Positions 47,122 to 56,406 of a stretch of 64,000 nt of DNA are shown here, one piece after another; the stretch's first letter is position 1; each line of letters starts with the position of its first letter. Below the pieces are notes generated by a model. The model saw only the letters and a program-made list of their open reading frames with translations. It was not told the DNA's origin and searched no databases. The stretch comes from CAWEFA01 sp963851385 (GTDB lineage Bacteria > Bacteroidota > Bacteroidia > Bacteroidales > DTGW01). Position numbers and translations under genes: made by a program. Where the stretch lies: NCBI GenBank assembly GCA_963851385.1, contig CAWKPE010000013.1, positions 1-64,000 on the forward strand, read 5' to 3'.

Positions 47122-47662
47122 TTATTTTCCATTACCTTCTTCTTCACGCTGGCTTAAAAATTCATCAAGTAATTCTACATTGGAATCGAGTAACTGCAAT
47201 TCGGCCTGAACGTGTAAATTGTTTTACACCATATTTATTGAGTTCGGTAAACAATTTACTTGTTTCGAATTCATGCCCGGTTTTTTCAATTACTGTATAC
47301 TCAGGAGTAATTTCAATGATACGGGCATTATTTTGCCTGACAATAGTCTCAATCATATTGCTTTTAAGCAATGCCTCAGTGAGTACTTTATAAAGTGCAA
47401 TTTCCTGGAAAATAATTTCATCTTTTGTATGATAAAATGCTTTAAGTACTTCCACTAATTTTTCAATTTGTTTAGTTACCTTGATGACTTTGTCTTCAGA
47501 ACTTTTTACCACTATTGTAAATTTATGAATGCCATGCAGCGCCGATTCAGACACTGTCAAGCTTTCGATATTAATATGACGCCGGGTAAAAATAATTGTA
47601 ATTCTATTCAGGAGTCCGACTGCATTTTCTGAATATGCTGTTACCGTGAATTCTTCTATCAT
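47122..47662 (-). pseudogene. ilvN: Acetolactate synthase small subunit, frameshift near the C-terminus
   Basis: The protein begins MIEEFTVTAYSENAVGLLNR, an ACT domain that binds valine and gives feedback control. The second half (FHTKDEIIFQEIALYKV to SELNKYGVKQFTRSGRIAVT) is the usual C-terminal domain. After RSGRIAVTR the given frame reads FQCRIT and stops. A one-base change gives SNVELLDEFLSQREEE and a stop at 47,122, two bases before the ABC gene. Normal family length is restored by the change. It pairs with IlvB to make acetolactate, the first common step of valine, leucine and isoleucine synthesis. Confidence 0.85.
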
Positions 47663-47740
47663 GATGATTATTATTAACGTTAATTAATATTATTACTTAA
47701 ATATTTATTTATTATAGTGTTCAGAATAAGTGATATTGAT

Positions 47741-47810
47741 GCTAGATACTGGATACTTGATATTATTAAAATTTTGACTATGTGATCCCCTATCTAGCAT
47801 CCAGCATCTT
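47741..47810. repeat. Dispersed intergenic repeat, copy 1
   Basis: GCTAGATACTGGATACTTGA followed by TATT, then CTATCTAGCATCCAGCATCT about 30 bases on. The same two elements occur at 51,541-51,640. Both lie in gaps of the ilv operon. Such GATACTGGATACT strings are frequent intergenic repeats in Bacteroidota genomes. Confidence 0.6.
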
Positions 47811-47814
47811 ATCT

Positions 47815-49536
47815 TCATTTTCCTTCTTCCAGCAATACTTCAACAACTGAAGCTCCTGTAGGTACCATAGGAAATACGTTGTCCTCCTTCTCTATTACTA
47901 CTTCAAGCAAAAAGGCATTATCCGATTCAATCATTTCCTTGATGGCTTGATCAAGTTGTGAGCGATCAGTAACCTTTTTAGAACTCCAGCCATAAGCTTC
48001 CGCAAGTTTTTGGAAATTTGGATTGATCAGTTCAGTTTGAGAATATCGTTTATCAAAAAACATTTGCTGCCATTGACGTACCATTCCTAAAAAATTATTA
48101 TTCATAAGAACAACCTTAACTGCAGCCTTTGTTTGAGCTATAGTACCCATTTCCTGAATAGTCATTTGAATACCGCCATCACCTACATAAAGGATAACCT
48201 GTTTGTCAGGAGCACCCATTTTAGCTCCAAATGCTGCCGGTAATCCAAATCCCATTGTTCCCAGTCCGCCTGATGTAATAAAACTACGTTTGTTTTTATG
48301 TAATGCATAACGTGAGGCAAACATTTGATGTTGACCTACATCAGTCACAATAACTGCATCACCTTTAGTTTGTTCATTTACCCTGCGGATAACTTCGCCC
48401 ATGTTAATTCCTGGTTTATCAGGATAAAGTGCAGGTTTAATGACTTTTTCCTGTTCAATTTTATCACACTCTCTGAATTCTGCAATCCACTTTTTGTGGT
48501 CGTTTTTTGAAATTAACCTGGTTAACAATGGCAATGTTTCTTTTACATCCCCAAGAACTGCAACATTGGTTTTAACATTTTTATCAATTTCGGCAGGATC
48601 AATTTCAAAATGGATTATTTTGGCTTGTTTGGCATAACGTTTTAAATCTCCGGTTACACGGTCATCAAAGCGCATACCTATAGCAATCAGAACATCGCAA
48701 TCATTAGTTTTAATATTGGTCGCATAATTTCCATGCATACCAAGCATACCAACATTTAATTCATGATCAACTGGCATAGCACGTAGCACCTAATATAGTC
48801 CAGGCAAATGGAATACCTGATTTTTCAATAAATGCTTTAAATTCCTCTTCTGCATTGCCAAGTACTACTCCTTGTCCAACCAATACATAAGGTTTTTTTG
48901 CAGAATTTATAAGTTTGGCAGCTTCAATTATTTTATTTTCATCATAATTGAGGTTTTGGAACATAACTACGTATATAAATACATTTTTCATAGTTCCAGT
49001 CCAATGTATCCAAACTGTGCATTTTTAGTCAAATCAATCAAAACTGGTCCAGGACGGCCTGTTTTTGCAATATAAAATGCTTTTGCAATTGCTGCAGGAA
49101 TTTCTTCAGGTTCCGTAACCTGGATATTCCATTTACAAACCGGCATAGAAATACCAACAACATCTGTTTCCTGGAAAGCATCAGATCCAAGAAGAGGAGC
49201 CGATACCTGGCCTGTAATACAAACTATAGGTGTTGAATCAATTTGTGCATCAGCTATTCCGGTTATGAGATTTGTAGAACCAGGCCCTGAAGTTGCAATG
49301 CAAACTCCTACTTTACCTGTGACACGGGCATAACCCTGAGCAGCATGAACAGCACCTTGCTCATGTCGGGTTAATACATGGTGAATTTTATCCTGGTAAT
49401 TATATAGCGCATCGTAAACAGGCATAATTGCCCCGCCGGGATAACCGAAAATAATTTCAATTTTTTCTTCCAGAAGCGATAAAATAACCGCTTCAGAACC
49501 TGTAATTTTTTTTGTTTGTTTACTCATTTTATACAT
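47815..49536 (-). pseudogene. ilvB: Acetolactate synthase large subunit, three frameshifts
   Basis: A thiamine-diphosphate enzyme that joins two pyruvates, or pyruvate and 2-oxobutyrate. Segment 1 (49,536-48,988) has IIFGYPGGAIMPVYDALY and the catalytic Glu in RHEQGAVHAAQGYAR. Two frame changes lie within ~40 bases near 48,960-48,990 (LDWNYEKCIYIRSYVPKPQL is readable between them). Segment 2 runs to 48,790, where a third change leads to MPVDHELNVGMLGMHGNYAT. Segment 3 holds the ThDP-binding GDGGIQMTIQE with NNNFLGMVRQW. All catalytic motifs are conserved and the total length is normal (about 573 codons), so only the frame is disturbed. Confidence 0.88.
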
Positions 49537-49539
49537 TAT

Positions 49540-49663
49540 TACCCACCCTGCCCTCCCAAAGGGAGGGAAATTATTATTTAAATAAAGAGTGGAAATTATT
49601 AAACATTTATTTTCTAAATTAATTATTACTCAGCCCCTCCTTTGGAGGGGTTGGGGAGGCGGC
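49540..49663. repeat. Dispersed hairpin repeats between ilvD and ilvB
   Basis: CCCTCCC-AAA-GGGAGGG at about 49,551-49,567 and CCCCTCC-TTT-GGAGGGG at 49,634-49,650 are perfect 7-bp stems, the second followed by TTGGGGAGGC. They look like a split or paired insertion of a common Bacteroidota intergenic repeat; related G-rich sequence lies at about 34,030-34,066. Confidence 0.5.
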
Positions 49664-51492
49664 TTATTCAATCATTCTCACTGCCCCGGTATCAGCGCTA
49701 GAAACCATACTGGCATATGCTTTTAAAGCTTTTGAAATTTCACGTTTACGGGATTTAGGCGTAAAAGCTGTCATTTCCACGAGCCAGTTCTTCTTTTCTT
49801 CTTTTTTCAAGTTCATCATCTGAAACCAGTACATTTAATTTTCCTTCCGGAATATCAATTTCTATAATGTCGCCATTGCGAATAAGACCAATTTCACCGC
49901 CAGAAGCTGCTTCGGGTGAAACATGGCAAATAGAAAGTCCAGAAGTACCTCCTGAAAAACGTCCATCAGTTATCAATGCACATTCTTTTCCCAAGATGCT
50001 TTGATTTAATATATGAAGTAGGATAAAGCATTTCCTGCATTCCCGGTCCTCCTTTAGGTCCTTCGTAACGGATAATAATTACATCACCTGCTTTAATGTC
50101 CTTCAGGATTCCTTCACATGCTTCTTCCTGGCTTTCAAAAACACTTGCCGGTCCTTTGAATTTATAATATAGAAGGATCAACACCTGCAGTTTTTACAAT
50201 ACATCCGTTTACGGGCAATATTGCCATAAAGTACTCCCAGGCCGCCATCGGGGAAATACGGATGTGCCATATCCCTGATGCAACCCTGAGCACGATCGGT
50301 ATCAAGTTCTTTATACATATAACTTTGTGAACCCATTTTCAGATTTTTTATACCGGCAGGGCCACTTTTAAATATTTCAAAAGCTTCATTTATTGCACTT
50401 TTTCTCATGATATCATATTTATCCAGTGCTTCTTTTAGCGTAAAGCCATCAGCACGAACGACTGTATTATCGATCAAACCGGCACGATCAAGCTCGCCCA
50501 TAATGCCTAAAATACCACCTGCCCGATTTACATCTTCAACATGATAAGATGAGCTGGGAGCAACTTTGCACAAAACCGGAATTTTGCGTGAGAGAGCATC
50601 AATATCTTTCATGGTAAAATCAACTCCTGCTTCATTAGCAATTGCAAGAATATGCAAAACAGTATTTGTTGAACCTCCCATGGCTATATCCAGTGCCATG
50701 GCATTTATGAATGCAGATTTACTTGCAATAGATCGTGGTAAAACAGAATCATCACCTTCATAATAATATTTTTTGGTCATCTCGACAATTTTTTTTGCAG
50801 CTTTCTTAAATAATTCAGTCCGGTTTTTATGCGTTGCCACAATAGTGCCATTTCCAGGAAGCGCCAGCCCAATTGCTTCATTAAGGCAGTTCATTGAATT
50901 TGCAGTAAACATTCCAGAACATGAACCACAGGTTGGGCAGGCATTTTTTTCAACTTTCAATAGTTGCATCGGAAATTGAATCATCTGCTGCCATAACCAT
51001 AGCGTCAACAAAATCATATCTTTTATCTTTTACTCTGCCTGCTTCCATTGGTCCACCGGAAACAAAAATCGAAGGAATATTAAGACTCATAGAAGCCATC
51101 AACATTCCAGGTGTTATTTTATCGCAATTGCTGATGCAAATCATTGCATCAGCCATGTGAGCGTTGCACATAAATTCAACACTATCGGCAATTAAATCGC
51201 GTGAAGGCAAAGAATATAACATCCCATCATGCCCCATAGCTATTCCATCATCAATGGCAATGGTATTAAATTCAGCGGCAAAGAAACCTTCAGCTTCGAT
51301 CCATGATTTTATTTGCTGGCCAATTTCATGCAGATGAACATGTCCGGGGACAAATTGTGTAAAAGAATTGACTATAGCAATAATAGGTTTTCCCATTTGT
51401 TCTTCATTCATTCCATTTGCTCTCCATAAGCTTCGGGCTCCTGCCATGCGGCGACCCTGAGTTGTTGTGTTACTACGAAGATTATTTTTCAT
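49664..51492 (-). pseudogene. ilvD: Dihydroxy-acid dehydratase, four frameshifts
   Basis: The iron-sulfur enzyme that makes 2-oxo acids for valine, leucine and isoleucine. Segment 1 opens MKNNLRSNTTTQGRRMAGAR and holds ISNCDKITPGM with a cluster Cys. After a change near 50,960 comes CPTCGSCSGMFTANSMNCLN with another cluster Cys. A change near 50,190 leads to FKGPASVFESQEEACEGIL. Near 49,985 a further change gives ALITDGRFSGGTSGLSICHV. Near 49,775 the last gives FTPKSRKREISKALKAYASM, ending at 49,664. Every conserved block is there in order and length is normal (~609 codons). No in-frame stop interrupts a block. Confidence 0.88.
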
Positions 51493-51540
51493 GATTTTGG
51501 TACTTATTTTGTTTGTAATTTATTTCTCTTTATGGCAAAT

Positions 51541-51640
51541 ACTAGATACTGGATACTAGATACTTGATATTCACTTCGATTTTCATTTATTCTAAATTAG
51601 TCGTAATCATTATTTTTTTGGCTAGCATCTGGTATGTAAC
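51541..51640. repeat. Dispersed intergenic repeat, copy 2
   Basis: ACTAGATACTGGATACTAGA then TACTTGATATTC, with GGCTAGCATCTGGTATGTAA about 50 bases on. It is related to 47,741-47,810 but with one more internal GATACT unit. It fills the gap between the methyltransferase and ilvD. Confidence 0.6.
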
Positions 51641-51683
51641 ATTCATTTTCACTTTTCACTTTTATGATCTTTCTGAACTAGTT

Positions 51684-52439
51684 TCACTTCTGTCCCCCAA
51701 TCAAGCTCCACAAATGGTATTTTACAAATACATCCTGATTTTTAAATCCTGCTTCTCCCAGCCATTGCAATTGTTCTAAAAAATTTTCGTGTAAATCATC
51801 TCCTTTATATTTAGGCAGATTAAAATTTTCTATATTTCTTAATTTCCAATTTTCAAAATGCGAATTCCATTTGTCATAATATGGCTCAAGTTCCTCAGGA
51901 ACATTTTCTTTTGAAGCAGTGACAAAATTTGCCCAGTAAATTAAGCTGTTTTTGTATGGTTCTTTATATATTGTTTTCATTTCGTCGGCATTAAAAAACC
52001 AGCCATCTTTCTGTAACAAATTAAAGCATTTTTTGTAAAGATTTTTCTTTTCAATTTTTTCCAAATGATGAATAGCGGACATTGAGAAAATGAGGTCAGG
52101 TTTATGCTCTAATTTTTCTTCCCAGTTTTTCTCAATTGCTGAATGGATATAATGAACCCTGTTTTCATATTGTATTAAACGATTTTGTGCAATTTTAAGA
52201 AAATCAAGTGAAAAATCAATCCAATAACAAATTGAATTAGGATAGATATTTAGAACTTTTTCAAGAAAAATGCCGCTACCTGCTCCAAGATCAACAACTA
52301 CAATTTTACTTTCCTTTTGAAAATTGCAAATATTAAAAACTTCATTTTGCAGCAAATCATACTGGGGTACCATTATTGGTGCCATCTTGTCGTAGGTTTC
52401 AGCCATTGTGAAAAACCTTTCTTTTCCTATCTGTTCCAT
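51684..52439 (-). CDS. Class I SAM-dependent methyltransferase, first gene after the ilv attenuator
   Basis: The 251-residue protein opens MEQIGKERFFTMAETYDKMA. VVVDLGAGSGIFLEKVLNI is SAM-binding motif I, CYWIDFSLDFLKIAQNRL motif II, and DLIFSMSAIHHLEKIEK motif IV region. The fold is typical of small-molecule methyltransferases; the substrate cannot be read from the sequence. It starts 36 bases after the attenuator hairpin and ends 191 bases before ilvD on the same strand, so it would share branched-chain amino acid control. Unlike ilvD, ilvB and ilvN it has no frameshift. Its position looks like an insertion between leader and operon, but it could also be a functional member. Confidence 0.8.
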   Translation of the reverse strand: MEQIGKERFFTMAETYDKMAPIMVPQYDLLQNEVFNICNFQKESKIVVVDLGAGSGIFLEKVLNIYPNSICYWIDFSLDFLKIAQNRLIQYENRVHYIHSAIEKNWEEKLEHKPDLIFSMSAIHHLEKIEKKNLYKKCFNLLQKDGWFFNADEMKTIYKEPYKNSLIYWANFVTASKENVPEELEPYYDKWNSHFENWKLRNIENFNLPKYKGDDLHENFLEQLQWLGEAGFKNQDVFVKYHLWSLIGGQK

Positions 52440-52475
52440 ACCTTATATTATACATTAAATTTATACTAAAACGAA

Positions 52476-52507
52476 GAAGCCTTTCTCTTTTGAGTGAGAA
52501 AGGCTTC
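52476..52507 (-). terminator. Attenuator hairpin of the ilv leader
   Basis: GAAGCCTTTCTC and GAGAAAGGCTTC form a perfect 12-bp stem with an 8-base loop, extendable by AA/TT. On the - strand TTCGTTTT follows. It lies 33 bases after the leader peptide stop and 36 bases before the first structural gene, where an attenuator is expected. On the + strand a longer T-run follows, so it could also work in that direction. Confidence 0.75.
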
Positions 52508-52540
52508 TTTTTCTTTGGCTAATATTTTATAATAGCATTC

Positions 52541-52606
52541 TCACCCCATTGGTATTTTAATAAGGACCACAACAACGACGATGAGAATGTTAATTAATAA
52601 TTTCAT
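52541..52606 (-). CDS. ilvL: Branched-chain amino acid leader peptide (21 aa)
   Basis: The ATG at 52,604-52,606 opens a 21-residue reading frame; its core is NILIVVVVVLIKIP. Fourteen of 21 residues are Leu (4), Ile (5) or Val (5), including five Val in a row, the composition that defines ilv leader peptides. It lies behind a consensus promoter and ahead of a terminator hairpin, and the operon that follows contains ilvD, ilvB and ilvN. Ribosome stalling at these codons when charged tRNAs are scarce should favour read-through. As usual in this phylum there is an A-rich stretch and no Shine-Dalgarno before the start. A GCTATTAT/ATATTAGC stem between peptide and hairpin may belong to the alternative fold. 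Confidence 0.8.
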   Translation of the reverse strand: MKLLINILIVVVVVLIKIPMG

Positions 52607-52626
52607 TTTTTTATACTTATACATGG

Positions 52627-52656
52627 CAAATATAGGAAATAAATTTTTATTACAAA
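52627..52656 (-). promoter_or_regulatory. Promoter of the ilv operon
   Basis: On the - strand TTTTG (-33, 52,653-52,657) is separated by 18 bases from TATATTTG (-7, 52,627-52,634). Both match the Bacteroidota housekeeping promoter (TTTG, 17-19 bases, TAnnTTTG). It is the best promoter match seen in the window. Transcription should start about 10-15 bases before the leader peptide ATG. Confidence 0.75.
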
Positions 52657-52785
52657 ATTTTTGAAATTAAATGAAAGTTAAATATATCTTTAATTTACCT
52701 GATTTGCCAATTAGAATTAACCAAATAGAATTGTAATGCAGGCAAATACGATTAAAAATAATTTATAAAAAAATTTACCAAAAGT

Positions 52786-54465
52786 TTATAAAGAATATTT
52801 ATAAATCTTAATCGCATCAAAAAATGGTCCACTGCCTAAAATCCAGAAGGCATTATCATGGTACAATATTCCATAACTTGAAATGCCATAACTATTATGG
52901 ATCGTAACTATGGGCCTGAAAACCTGAATGGTTTTTATAATGTTGCCACTGGCATCCAATTTGTTTAGTTTCATTGTACTTTCCATACTATTATCCGTTA
53001 AAATCCAGATATTATTTCCATCCCAGGTCATACCGGTTGCTGAACTAATTGAAATTGCATTGTTTTGTAATAGTTCGCCGGTAGTAGAAAACTTTAGAAT
53101 AGTTCCCTTGCTTGAATTGTACCCCCAACAATTAGTTCCATCAAATGTCAATAATGAAAATTGTCCCGGGATTGTAAAACAACTGCTGCCTGAAGGATCA
53201 ATTTTGTAAATCATATTCTGTACAATTACATCATACCATAAATAGTTATTGCCAAATGCCAATCCTCCAACATCATCTCTGTCAAATGGCATATCTATTG
53301 AAGATATAATACTTCCCGAGGTACTGATTTTATAAGCTTTAACATAACCAAGCATAATGCCGGATTGTAATATCCAAAGATTTGTTCCATCAGAAGTAAT
53401 GTTAGCTAAATTGGTAATTGGAGAATTTAATGTTGCAACCAGGTTTAATCCGGTATCGGTTTTATATATTTTTTGGTTATAACTATCAGCAATCCATAAA
53501 TAATTTTGTAAAAAAGTCAATCCACTTGGCGGACTCATTGTATATTCTATTTTCCTTAATATATTTCCGGACAAATCAATTTTATTGATTGTATCATTGC
53601 TATAGTACCACAAATTTTGTCCATCGTAAGTCAGTCCTTTGTTAAAATTGGTATTAATAGATATAGAATCAGTAAGATTACCATTGATGAGAGACTGCTT
53701 ATATATTCTTTTGTTAATATCATCTAATTGCCACAGATCATTTCCTATTACCACCGAACCAAGGATATCTCCATATCCCGGAGCTTTAAGGGCAATTTTT
53801 TCCAATCCGCTTAGTTTGTAGATTACTCCTGTTCCGTAAGCAGGATCATCAGCCAATAGAAGATGAGATCCGTCGTAGGTCAGTCCCATTGCATGTGAAA
53901 CGGGACTATTCAATGAATCTATAGTTTGTCCGTTATTATTTATTTTGTAAATGTAATTATTATACATAGCATAATAATATGTACCATCGAAAGCAGCACC
54001 TATAAGCCAGGCTGTCCTTAATGTTGTCGCGATGGTATCTAAAGGATATATTATTGTATTTGACGCCGGATTATTTCCCAGCTTATTAGCTTGCCATGTT
54101 CCTTTATCACTTTGACCAGGGTAAACATAATTACCGGAAGCAGTTGAATCATTAGTTAATTTACCCGTAAAAGAAATGGTATTATTTACATCACCAAATG
54201 AAATATTGCTTCCATTTACAGTTCCCGTTAACGTAGCATTTTGCATTTCAATATCAGGAACACTTATTGTTCCTGAAAGAGTTCCTTGCTTCTGAGTAAC
54301 ATTAACTGTAAACGAACCTGTCATATTATATGAAGTACTTTTCCAAGTTCCAATCCAATTGCCTGAAAAATTAACTGGTGTTGAATTTTCATTGTTAGTT
54401 TCTTTCTTACATCCTATAAGAATTAAAAGTAAACAAGCTAAAAAAAGTGATAATTTTGAGTTCAT
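52786..54465 (-). CDS. Lipoprotein with lipocalin-like domain and beta-propeller-like repeats
   Basis: The N-terminus SLFLACLLLILIGCKKETNN is a lipoprotein signal with the lipobox Cys at residue ~19. A first beta domain follows (SGNWIGTWKSTSYNMTGSFT, about 33-130). From about residue 150 eight or so repeats of ~45 aa appear, with patterns like GLTYDGSHLLLAD, YKINNNGQTIDSL, GMTWDGNNIWILT, as in NHL/YVTN-like propellers. Probably exported and anchored on the outer membrane; ligand unknown. The gene is intact. The ilv promoter lies just downstream of its end on the same strand; no separate terminator is seen. Confidence 0.7.
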   Translation of the reverse strand: MNSKLSLFLACLLLILIGCKKETNNENSTPVNFSGNWIGTWKSTSYNMTGSFTVNVTQKQGTLSGTISVPDIEMQNATLTGTVNGSNISFGDVNNTISFTGKLTNDSTASGNYVYPGQSDKGTWQANKLGNNPASNTIIYPLDTIATTLRTAWLIGAAFDGTYYYAMYNNYIYKINNNGQTIDSLNSPVSHAMGLTYDGSHLLLADDPAYGTGVIYKLSGLEKIALKAPGYGDILGSVVIGNDLWQLDDINKRIYKQSLINGNLTDSISINTNFNKGLTYDGQNLWYYSNDTINKIDLSGNILRKIEYTMSPPSGLTFLQNYLWIADSYNQKIYKTDTGLNLVATLNSPITNLANITSDGTNLWILQSGIMLGYVKAYKISTSGSIISSIDMPFDRDDVGGLAFGNNYLWYDVIVQNMIYKIDPSGSSCFTIPGQFSLLTFDGTNCWGYNSSKGTILKFSTTGELLQNNAISISSATGMTWDGNNIWILTDNSMESTMKLNKLDASGNIIKTIQVFRPIVTIHNSYGISSYGILYHDNAFWILGSGPFFDAIKIYKYSL

Positions 54466-54493
54466 AGTTAAAATTTTTATTGATATACAATTA

Positions 54494-55072
54494 TTAAAAT
54501 TTGTGATAAACTTTTAAAATATATCTTGGTATTGCAAAACCAACCTCAGTAGGGATTCCCGATGATGTATAATAGGCTTTGCCATATTGTACATGCAAAG
54601 CTATCCCAAAATTATCTTTCTCAAAGGCAGGCCCAACCATGATTCCTATATCAGTTCCGTATAACGATTGATCCCAATCGGAAGCTTTAATAGAGCCATA
54701 TCCTATGTAACCTCCTAATTGTGCGTGAAAAGAATTATTGGGATATTGTGCAAGCCAATTTGCACCTATGTTGTATCGGGATGCTTTTGAATCAGCAGAA
54801 TTGAATGCGGTCAACGTTGCACTTTCATATTCGAAATACCCTCCCAACCTAACAGCATCAAGAACTTGGCGGGCATAAAAAATTTGAAAAACCGGACTTG
54901 TATTTTTAGTTGCCCAAATATTTACAGGATCTCCAATCCAGATAGAATAATCATAACTGGGACTAATTCCGGCCCCAATACCTATAATGTTTTTTTGTTC
55001 TTGTCCTTGTGCAAAAAGGTTCATTGTTAGCATTAAGCCAAGCAGACTTAGGACTGCATTTTTCATTTTCAT
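54494..55072 (-). CDS. Outer-membrane beta-barrel protein, paralogue 1
   Basis: A 192-residue protein with a signal peptide (MKMKNAVLSLLGLMLTMNLFAQG). GIGAGISPSYDYSIWIGDPV is followed by amphipathic strands and a C-terminal aromatic end (IPRYILKVYHKF), as in small barrels. It is clearly homologous to the protein at 55,778-56,362: both share GQEQKNIIG, FYARQVL, YFEYESAT and NFGIALH. The tandem copy suggests local duplication. Function unknown. It lies 28 bases upstream of the lipoprotein start, so probably in one transcript. Confidence 0.7.
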   Translation of the reverse strand: MKMKNAVLSLLGLMLTMNLFAQGQEQKNIIGIGAGISPSYDYSIWIGDPVNIWATKNTSPVFQIFYARQVLDAVRLGGYFEYESATLTAFNSADSKASRYNIGANWLAQYPNNSFHAQLGGYIGYGSIKASDWDQSLYGTDIGIMVGPAFEKDNFGIALHVQYGKAYYTSSGIPTEVGFAIPRYILKVYHKF

Positions 55073-55166
55073 AGTAGTTTAATTTTGTTCAAATGTCGAT
55101 AGTTAAGGTCAAGAGATAATTTTATTTTAAAAATACAATTATTGCAATTTAAAAGAAAATTCCTTT

Positions 55167-55760
55167 TTAAATTTTAAATCCAAACGAAATATTTAATACT
55201 GGAAGATAATAATGAGACATAGTGCCTATGCCGTTCCAATCCCAATTACTTCCCCTTGGTGGATTTTCACTTAACTTAAGCAAGGTCTGCATACCCAAGC
55301 CAAAAATCATTGTAAACTTGCTTCCCATATTCAGGTAATATCCAATATCAGGTTGAATAATAAAATCGGTTCTTGAATAATCATTTAAGTCGTAATCTCT
55401 GCCTGAAGCTATGCCTAACCCAAATTTACAATCTATATAAAAGCCATTTAAGGCACTGCTCAGGTAACTTGGACCGACTGCAAAGCCTAGTTCAGTAGTC
55501 AAAAAATTATCTCCATCTTTTTCCGAACGAAAAAGCAATAAACCTGATAATCCAAAATGTTCGCTCAATGAATGATTAATTATTAAATGTACAGGAACAT
55601 ATGAAGTACCATTGCTTAATGTAGAGGAAACAAAAGAAACTGCTAAAGTATGTCCGAGATTTATTCCTATAAAGGTTTTGCCATTGTTCTCATTATCCTG
55701 AGCGCTCAAAAAGAGAAATGGCATAAAGCCGAAAAGGCAAATAAATAGTATTTTTTTCAT
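55167..55760 (-). CDS. Outer-membrane beta-barrel-like protein
   Basis: A 197-residue protein with a signal peptide (ILFICLFGFMPFLFLSAQ) and alternating-residue strands throughout (GINLGHTLAVSFVSSTLSNG, KFTMIFGLGMQTLLKL), ending NISFGFKI, a typical barrel C-terminus. It is not obviously a copy of the two barrels on either side, although same strand and spacing suggest one transcript. Function unknown. Confidence 0.65.
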   Translation of the reverse strand: MKKILFICLFGFMPFLFLSAQDNENNGKTFIGINLGHTLAVSFVSSTLSNGTSYVPVHLIINHSLSEHFGLSGLLLFRSEKDGDNFLTTELGFAVGPSYLSSALNGFYIDCKFGLGIASGRDYDLNDYSRTDFIIQPDIGYYLNMGSKFTMIFGLGMQTLLKLSENPPRGSNWDWNGIGTMSHYYLPVLNISFGFKI

Positions 55761-55777
55761 AGTTGTAATAATTTAGT

Positions 55778-56362
55778 TTAAAGCTTATAATAGACCTTCA
55801 AAATAATTTTTGGCATTAATAAGTCCAAATCATCGAGGGATGAAGAACTGTACCAACCTAAGCCAGACTGAAAATGCAGTGCTATTCCAAAATTGTCTTT
55901 TTCGTAAGCAGGTCCAATCATTATACCGAAATCAAGCCCATTTACATTTTGATCTAATTGATCTGAACTTATAAAACCAAACCCCATATATCCTCCCAAT
56001 TGCGCATGAAACGCACTGTTTGGAAATTGAGAAAGCCAATTTATACCGACGTTAACCCTGGAAGCCTTCATGTCAGTATAATTGTAAAGGTTGTTAAACG
56101 TGGCGCTTTCGTACTCAAAATAACTTCCCAACCTGAAAGATTCAAGCACCTGGCGTGCATAAAAAATTTGAATAACCGGACTTGCATTTTTACCTGCCCA
56201 CTCATCAACAGGATCTCCAAACCAAATACAATAATCTTTACCGGGACTAATGCCGGCTCCAAAACCAATTATATTTTTTTGTTCCTGCCCTTGTGCAATA
56301 GGGTTCAATGTTAGCATTAAGCAAAGCAGACATAGGATTCCATTCAATAGTTTCTTTTTCAT
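55778..56362 (-). CDS. Outer-membrane beta-barrel protein, paralogue 2
   Basis: A 194-residue homologue of the protein at 54,494-55,072, of similar length and with most motifs shared (GFGAGISPGKDYCIWFGDPV, NVGINWLSQFPNSAFHAQLG, IGPAYEKDNFGIALHFQ). Signal peptide at the N-terminus (LLNGILCLLCLMLTLNPIAQG). It starts this - strand run of three barrels and a lipoprotein. The space to the divergent gene at 56,501 holds an inverted repeat. Function unknown. Confidence 0.7.
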   Translation of the reverse strand: MKKKLLNGILCLLCLMLTLNPIAQGQEQKNIIGFGAGISPGKDYCIWFGDPVDEWAGKNASPVIQIFYARQVLESFRLGSYFEYESATFNNLYNYTDMKASRVNVGINWLSQFPNSAFHAQLGGYMGFGFISSDQLDQNVNGLDFGIMIGPAYEKDNFGIALHFQSGLGWYSSSSLDDLDLLMPKIILKVYYKL

Positions 56363-56406
56363 AGTTTTAAGTTTGTTATTTTTAGAAATGGCATAATAAT
56401 GTCAAT

